Part shown: positions 59,310 through 64,000 of the stretch, piece by piece | Layout: each line of letters begins with the position of its first letter | Numbering within the stretch: the first letter of the stretch is position 1 | Source of the DNA: Candidatus Kurthia intestinigallinarum | GTDB taxonomy: Bacteria > Bacillota > Bacilli > Bacillales_A > Planococcaceae | Direction of reading: 5' to 3' | Assembly: GCF_003991225.1 (NCBI RefSeq) | Contig: NZ_JTFC01000008.1 | Coordinates: 121,859 to 185,858 of the forward strand | DNA: 64,000 nucleotides | Notes under the pieces: model-generated | Told to the model about the DNA's origin: nothing | Database searches by the model: none | Seen by the model: the letters and a program-made list of their open reading frames with translations, nothing else | Program-made: the position numbers and the translations under genes

Positions 59310-59371
59310 GTTAACATTTTGTGATTTACGCGGGGTTAACTAGCCTTATGTACGTTAACATCAGTATAGCA
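59310..59371 (-). promoter_or_regulatory. Promoter and three GTTAAC sites of the coiled-coil gene
   Basis: Minus strand TGCTATACT (59371-59363) is an extended -10. GTTAAC occurs at 59310, 59335 and 59354, just downstream of it. Three copies of this rare 6-mer within 50 bases suggest operators of a repressor, possibly the protein itself. Confidence 0.55.
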
Positions 59372-59431
59372 TAATCATCTTTTCTTTTTGTAGCGCGTTG
59401 TATACAATGAAATAAACAAAGGGGGAGTATG

Positions 59432-60079
59432 ATGACAGCATTAACGTATTTTTCAATTGGGAAGCCTAAAAAAATGAGTTATGGGCGCGATAAAACGATG
59501 GAGACTGGCATTTGTAAAGAGGCCGTAACAGAGGCTTTTTTAACAAAGAATGGCTTTACAGGCGATGGTGTAGCGGATTTAAAGCATCATGGTGGCCTAG
59601 ACCGTGCCGTTTGTGTGTATCCGTATGAGCATTATTTGCAGTGGCAGGAAGAATTCGGCGATACATTACCACCCTCTGCATTTGGCGAAAATATTACGGT
59701 ACGTGAGGCACTTGAAGCAGATGTCGCAATTGGTGATATTTATCAGCTAGGGGATGCGGTCATTCAGGTGACACAGGGGCGCATTCCTTGTAATACAATC
59801 AATCGTCGTGTAGGGAATCCACAGATGATGAAGCGCATGGTAGAGACCGGCTTTACGGGCTATTTATGCCGCGTACTAGAAGAAGGCAGCGTCTACAGTG
59901 ATTCAGAAATGACGTTACTGCAAAAGGACCCGGCGAATATAACGGTGCTCTTCGGGAATGAGACATACTTCCATCATGCGAAAGATGTAGAACGAATGAA
60001 AAAAATCATTGCGGTCGATGCACTTGCAGATGATTGGCGCGAGCGCTTTGATACACGATTAGCAAAATTAACATATTAA
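59432..60079 (+). CDS. MOSC-domain protein (YiiM type)
   Basis: 215 residues. MOSC features are DLKHHGGLDRAVCVYPYEHY (about 50-69), FGENITV, GDIYQLGDAVIQVTQGRIPC with the conserved cysteine, and a C-terminal 3-alpha domain. MOSC proteins handle molybdenum cofactor and reduce N-hydroxylated bases (YiiM). The SD GGGGGAG favours the second ATG (59432) over 59429. Single gene. Confidence 0.9.
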   Translation: MTALTYFSIGKPKKMSYGRDKTMETGICKEAVTEAFLTKNGFTGDGVADLKHHGGLDRAVCVYPYEHYLQWQEEFGDTLPPSAFGENITVREALEADVAIGDIYQLGDAVIQVTQGRIPCNTINRRVGNPQMMKRMVETGFTGYLCRVLEEGSVYSDSEMTLLQKDPANITVLFGNETYFHHAKDVERMKKIIAVDALADDWRERFDTRLAKLTY

Positions 60080-60113
60080 AAAAGGCCTTCCAAATTTGGA
60101 GGGCTTTTTTTTA
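60078..60113 (+). terminator. Rho-independent terminator
   Basis: AAAAAGGCCTTCC and GGAGGGCTTTTTTTT form the stem and T run after the MOSC gene. Confidence 0.88.
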
Positions 60114-60287
60114 AAGGCCAAGTTGTTTCTTTAAGGCTTGCGTTAATAATGGAATGAAAAGATATACATACTCAACTCCCCATCTACAAAAAAACAGTAT
60201 ACTAATAATATATGACATAACTAGTTAAATCTCATGTTAAGGTAGGAAATGGGCAGCGAGTATTTAAAAAGAAAATACTAATTACAT

Positions 60288-61454
60288 TTAATCTGCATAA
60301 ATATAATGATTTAATTCTGTCACCGTCGTTGGACCATAGTCAAAGCAGCGTGTAATGTCCTGACCATTATCATGTAGCTCGATTGGATCGACCTTTAAGC
60401 CTGCATATTCTGTAGCACGTAGGTAGAAGTATTTTGTCTCCGGAACATGTGTAAAGCCTAATGCTTCAAGCTTTCCTTTTTCATATTGTGGTGCTTCAAA
60501 AATAATAATAGGGGCTTTTAATTGATTAAAGACGAATTGCTTCATTTCCTCAATCGCAAATGTCGTATAGTCATTGTGTACGGTATCACTTAATACAGTG
60601 AAATTTTCTAAAAAGACAATATCAGTGAAACCCGCAAGTGCATGGAAGAAGCCATATTGCGCAAATAAATGATATTCACGTTCGATATTTAAGTTTTTAT
60701 AAGAATATTTTAAAACGTTTAAACGTAATTGACGTAATGATAATTCAATCATCGGTGTATGCTGGCGCACATAAGGGTACTGGACCACACGGTTTTCTGC
60801 TTGAATCACGCCACGAATACGGCGCTCATATTTACGAGACACTTCGATTTCATTTAAAAAGGTGAAACGTGCCATTGTACGGTCCTCTAAATAAGTAAGC
60901 TCAACTTCACTCTTTTGTGGAACAACCGGCACAAATTCGCCGTAGCTTAAATCGGTTGTGCCATCAAAATCTAATTGTAAAAAGGCAATTTCCTGCATCA
61001 TTGGGTAAATGCCTGCATCTAAAAATAAATAATCGAGTGATTTACGCATTTTTGTGCTTAAATGTTGCATGTGAATGTATAGACTTTTAAGTAATAATTC
61101 ATACACTTCATGCTGGTCAATCATTTCCTCTTCGTTTACCCATTTGCTGTAAAATGGACGCGTCATAAAGGCAAGTGTTTGTGTGTCATGTTTCCAAATT
61201 GTTGGCTGCATCGCCTCATAATTTTTATAAAAAGCATGGTGAATTTTTAAAAGAAGCGGCGACCAATTAGCAGAAGCCGGCTTTTCAACGAAGTAAAGTG
61301 TTGTTTGCGGTGAATCTTCTTTTTCAAAGAAACGTGCCTTCGGGTAGTCGACGCGCGCTGTTAATTTTATGTAAGGCACTGAAAGCCCATTTATATCAAC
61401 GGTTAAATTTGTTTCAATTATTTCTACATATTTCTGATCTATTTCATAATACAT
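60288..61454 (-). CDS. Conserved-looking hypothetical protein, 388 residues
   Basis: I start at 61454 (MYYEIDQKYVEIIETNLTVD) after GGAAGGTG. It is a soluble protein without signal peptide or membrane segment. The N-terminal part is beta-rich (VPYIKLTARVDYPKARFFEK); the middle is helical (YELLLKSLYIHMQHLSTKMR). The C-terminal about 110 residues (AIEEMKQFVFNQLKAPIIIF, LEALGFTHVPETKYFYLRA) resemble a GNAT-like fold. No motif lets me name it. Transcribed alone. Confidence 0.65.
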   Translation of the reverse strand: MYYEIDQKYVEIIETNLTVDINGLSVPYIKLTARVDYPKARFFEKEDSPQTTLYFVEKPASANWSPLLLKIHHAFYKNYEAMQPTIWKHDTQTLAFMTRPFYSKWVNEEEMIDQHEVYELLLKSLYIHMQHLSTKMRKSLDYLFLDAGIYPMMQEIAFLQLDFDGTTDLSYGEFVPVVPQKSEVELTYLEDRTMARFTFLNEIEVSRKYERRIRGVIQAENRVVQYPYVRQHTPMIELSLRQLRLNVLKYSYKNLNIEREYHLFAQYGFFHALAGFTDIVFLENFTVLSDTVHNDYTTFAIEEMKQFVFNQLKAPIIIFEAPQYEKGKLEALGFTHVPETKYFYLRATEYAGLKVDPIELHDNGQDITRCFDYGPTTVTELNHYIYAD

Positions 61455-61472
61455 ATTGTACACCTTCCGCAC

Positions 61473-61828
61473 ATAAGATATATGAATTATACCAACATAA
61501 CAAATGTGTGCAATATCCTATTTAATAAAGAGCTGTTTTAGCTCAAGACATTGGTTTTATTCTCCATAAATAGGTGCTTTTCCGTACGATACTTTTAAAA
61601 TTACTCATTTAAAACAGTTGAAAATAAGCGTATTTATCTATTTTAAAATAACAAAAAAAGGATGAATCATTAAAAATAAGCTTTTTAAATAAAAAATACT
61701 TAATAAAATCCCTAAAACATCCATTTGCTATATAATTTGTGGGAAAGGAGCTATGTCTTTTAACACAAGTTTGAATTCACTCATTTTTTTCGTATAATAA
61801 GGAACACAGAAATGAGGGACATTCATAA
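61473..61828. other. AT-rich intergenic region
   Basis: About 355 bases between divergent genes. It is AT-rich, with GGAAAGGAG at 61742-61750. I find no gene, tRNA or lysine riboswitch in it. Confidence 0.4.
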
Positions 61829-62419
61829 ATGACGGATATGATGTGGCTTTTTTTAAAAGGTGTGATTATCGGCGTGACAATTGCTGCGCCAGTTGGACCT
61901 ATTGGAATATTATGCATCAAACGTACGTTAGAGCAGGGGAAATGGATTGGCTTTGCGTCCGGTTTAGGTGCCGCAACAGCAGATGGTATTTATGGTATTA
62001 TTGCGGGTCTTGGGTTAACGGTTATCATTCATTTTTTGACGGGCATTTCAATGTGGCTACAACTCATTGGCGGCGTCTTTTTACTTTATCTTGGTATACA
62101 AATGCTACGTGCGAAACCTTCACATGAAGCAGCAAAAGCAAGTCGTGGCAAAACGCCGTTAAAAGCGTACCTTTCTACTTTATTTTTAACGATTACAAAT
62201 CCCGCGACGATTTTATCTTTTTTAGCGATTTTTTCGAGTCTCGGAATAACAACTGCCGAGTATAGTGGCGTCATTTTAGCAATTGGCGTCTTTATCGGAT
62301 CAGCCATTTGGTGGTTATTGCTAAGCCGCTTCATCGGCAAAAAGCTTTTTCAAGGCATTCATTATGCATCCGGTATCATTTTAATTGCCTTTGCGATAGC
62401 CGCATTTTTTACACTTTAA
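61829..62419 (+). CDS. LysE/RhtB-family amino acid exporter
   Basis: 196 residues and about six helices. VIIGVTIAAPVGPIGILCIK then RTLEQGKWIGFASGLGAATA, DGIYG is the LysE family N-terminal signature, and LTITNPATILSFLAIF is the conserved helix-4 region. It exports an amino acid or related compound. It stands alone with a terminator. Confidence 0.9.
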   Translation: MTDMMWLFLKGVIIGVTIAAPVGPIGILCIKRTLEQGKWIGFASGLGAATADGIYGIIAGLGLTVIIHFLTGISMWLQLIGGVFLLYLGIQMLRAKPSHEAAKASRGKTPLKAYLSTLFLTITNPATILSFLAIFSSLGITTAEYSGVILAIGVFIGSAIWWLLLSRFIGKKLFQGIHYASGIILIAFAIAAFFTL

Positions 62420-62421
62420 CT

Positions 62422-62458
62422 AAAAAAACAGACAACCATTTTGGCTGTCTGTTTTTTA
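62422..62458. terminator. Bidirectional terminator
   Basis: AAAAAACAGACA and TGTCTGTTTTTT form the stem between the convergent exporter and TspO-like genes. Confidence 0.9.
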
Positions 62459-63169
62459 ATTCCGATCTTTAACGTACACGAATAGTGACACGAGCACCAT
62501 AATACCGACAACAATTCCTGTACCCGTTGCCATCAGTGCCTGCTCATTCGCAACAGAAACGCCGATTAAAGCCCAAGTTGTCACTAATAGGAAGAATAAA
62601 TCACGTGATACTTTCACGGCTAGTATCGTTAATAACGCTGCAATGATAACTAGCACAAATGAGCCAAATACTTCATTAATGCCAAGTGAGACACCATTGT
62701 ATTTTAAAACAAAGCTAATATTTGCGATTGTCGCAACTGAAATCCATGCTAGATAAAATGAAAAAGGTAGTCGCTTTCCAAAGCCTTGCTCATCATTTTT
62801 ATACTGTAAATAGATGAAAATGAGTGTCACAAGCAGTAATAGCATGAAAATAATTGATGTACCAAAGAATTCGAAGTGCCAGCAAATCAGCCACGCGATA
62901 TTCCATACACAAGTTGCGACAAAGGCAACACCAACTTTTGTATTAAAATCGCGACGCTTTACACGCTTGTAAATAACAATCAGCCAGACAATTAATAGAA
63001 CATATATTAAAGACCAAATTGAAAAGACATAGCCAGCTGGTGTAAAGAGTACATTGATTTTATTCGATATTTCACCTGTTGTTTGCCCGTTAAGTGGCAA
63101 TAAATTGGCGAGGGCATTAACGATGACCATCGCTCCAAAACCAATCCACATTGCAATATATAATCTCAT
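62456..63169 (-). CDS. TspO/MBR-related membrane protein
   Basis: 237 residues and about seven helices. FTPAGYVFSIWSLIYVLL and CVWNIAWLICWHFEFF carry the aromatic pattern of tryptophan-rich sensory proteins (TspO/MBR). It is longer than classical TspO (about 160) by extra C-terminal helices, like B. subtilis YtaB-type proteins. It may bind porphyrins or other ligands; its role is not established. Start behind GGAGGC. Confidence 0.75.
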   Translation of the reverse strand: MRLYIAMWIGFGAMVIVNALANLLPLNGQTTGEISNKINVLFTPAGYVFSIWSLIYVLLIVWLIVIYKRVKRRDFNTKVGVAFVATCVWNIAWLICWHFEFFGTSIIFMLLLLVTLIFIYLQYKNDEQGFGKRLPFSFYLAWISVATIANISFVLKYNGVSLGINEVFGSFVLVIIAALLTILAVKVSRDLFFLLVTTWALIGVSVANEQALMATGTGIVVGIMVLVSLFVYVKDRN

Positions 63170-63374
63170 TCTAGAGCCTCCTTTTACAATCTATACCCAA
63201 AAGTAGATAAAACAATCCGAGAAAAAATAAAGATAGTTACAATTCTAAAAAGAATGATAGGAGCATTCCTGTTAGAAGGATTTTCAGAGACTTGAAAACA
63301 AAAAAGCCCTCCTGTATGATGCTTGAGTGTCAACTGGCATTGACGCGCATAATATACAGAGAGGACCCATCCGA
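63170..63374. mobile_element. Left end of the IS110-family element
   Basis: The 205 bases before the transposase contain no gene. The part from about 63300 (AAAAAAGCCCTCCTGTATG, TGTCAACTGGCATTGACGCG) is probably IS sequence; TGTCAA and TTGAC can pair. The exact boundary cannot be set because the other end is outside the window. In the IS110 subgroup this region can encode the bridge RNA. Confidence 0.4.
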
Positions 63375-64000
63375 ATGAATTTTAATACGAATGAAAAAAT
63401 AAATCAAGTTTCTGAAAATACACTCGTTATCGGCATCGATATTGCCAAACGTAAACACTATGCTTGTGCAGTTGATGATCGAGGACGTATCCTTCAAAAA
63501 TCCTTTCCGATTATCCAATCTAAAATTGGGTTTGATGACTTTTATGAGCGTCTTATGACGCTAAAAGAGAAACACGAAAAACAGGAGATCCTAGTTGGTT
63601 TCGAACCCACAGGCCATTATTGGATGAATCTCGCTGCCTTTTTAACGCATTACGGAATTCCATTTGTGATGGTCAATCCGATGCACGTTAATCGCTCGAA
63701 AGAACTTGACGATAATCTGCAGACGAAAAATGATCAAAAGGATGCGCTGGTCATCGCACGTTTGATACGTGATGGCCGATTTAGTTATCCACGCCTTTTA
63801 GAAGGCGTAGAAGCAGAATTAAGAAACGGTGCGACCTTACGTTCAAAGCTTCAAGAAGATTTGAGCGCACTTCAAAATCGCATTATCCGTTGGCTAGATC
63901 GATTTTTCCCAGAGTTTACACAAGTATTCAAAAGCTTTGGGAAAATGGCGTATGCGGTGCTTGAAAAAACACCGCTACCAATGGATATTCAAGGGAAAAC
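63375..64000 (+). mobile_element. IS110-family transposase, N-terminal part (runs off the edge)
   Basis: An ATG at 63375 opens a frame that is still open at the right edge (about 208 codons). LVIGIDIAKRKHYACAVDDR and GFEPTGHYWMNLAAF are the first two blocks of the RuvC-like DEDD domain of IS110 recombinases. NDQKDALVIARLIRDGRF holds the next conserved Asp pair. The serine-bearing C-terminal domain is beyond the window. The reading frame is undamaged, so the element may be active. Confidence 0.92.

Noticed and set aside
60114..60227. Minus-strand frame of about 37 codons ending FIPLLTQALKKQLGL
   Set aside because: The end looks protein-like and may be a remnant of a lost gene, but there is no start signal and too little to name it.
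61473..61828. Possible lysine riboswitch or tRNA before the LysE-type exporter
   Set aside because: No L-box elements, no tRNA cloverleaf; only AT-rich sequence.

Overview
The window is chromosomal DNA from a low-GC, Gram-positive member of the Bacillales. It most resembles the Planococcaceae/Caryophanaceae (Lysinibacillus or Solibacillus type). The evidence is strong AGGAGG-type ribosome binding sites, a T-box in front of argS, a meso-diaminopimelate dehydrogenase, an Mrp antiporter operon, a B. subtilis-like yng leucine operon, RocR/RocD, Fur boxes and many short intergenic hairpin repeats. The genus is inferred from gene content, not from a marker gene. I saw no rRNA or tRNA gene, prophage or CRISPR array.

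Layout, left half. A YfhO-type membrane protein enters from the left edge (3-908). Next come debris of an IS3-family element and a palindromic repeat (972-1583), a duplicated membrane protein, and a decaying locus made of an intact M20 amidohydrolase, an MFS transporter with its middle deleted and a headless PucR regulator (2550-5120). A cobalamin riboswitch (5141-5281) precedes a lone SAM methyltransferase. An rsgA-like GTPase is preceded by a small leader ORF and a terminator hairpin. A TetR regulator heads a seven-gene leucine/isovalerate catabolic operon (9773-17425). A sigma-54 activator (17522-19315) faces a sigma-54 promoter and a five-gene operon plus a small membrane protein: NCS1 permease, DUF3445 heme oxygenase subunit, DmmA-like protein, flavin/2Fe-2S reductase and aldehyde dehydrogenase (19471-25124). 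This is probably an oxidative N-dealkylation pathway and is the most interesting system in the window.

Middle. A PadR/DUF2812 pair has clear operators. A Fur-controlled divergent locus pairs two paralogous amidotransferase-fold proteins with a siderophore ABC transporter (27504-31957). Then come an acyl-CoA:CoA transferase, an iron alcohol dehydrogenase, a nitronate monooxygenase with a PucR regulator, diaminopimelate dehydrogenase and the complete mrpABCDEFG operon (40022-45747).

Right half. A MerR-type regulator with a cobalamin-binding-like domain is divergent from an orphan SigB-like sigma factor (47325-49364). After these come argS with its T-box, an MFS exporter, a YdhK lipoprotein beside a two-component system, rocD and rocR facing each other across a sigma-54 promoter, a ribbon-helix-helix/coiled-coil protein with three GTTAAC sites in its leader, a MOSC protein, a LysE exporter, a TspO-related protein and the left part of an IS110-family element that runs off the right edge.

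Three levels of control recur: sigma-54 activators (two), RNA leaders (cobalamin riboswitch, T-box, rsgA leader, possible mrp attenuator) and a family of nested hairpin repeats that double as terminators. Cobalamin appears twice, as a riboswitch and as a CarH-like regulator.
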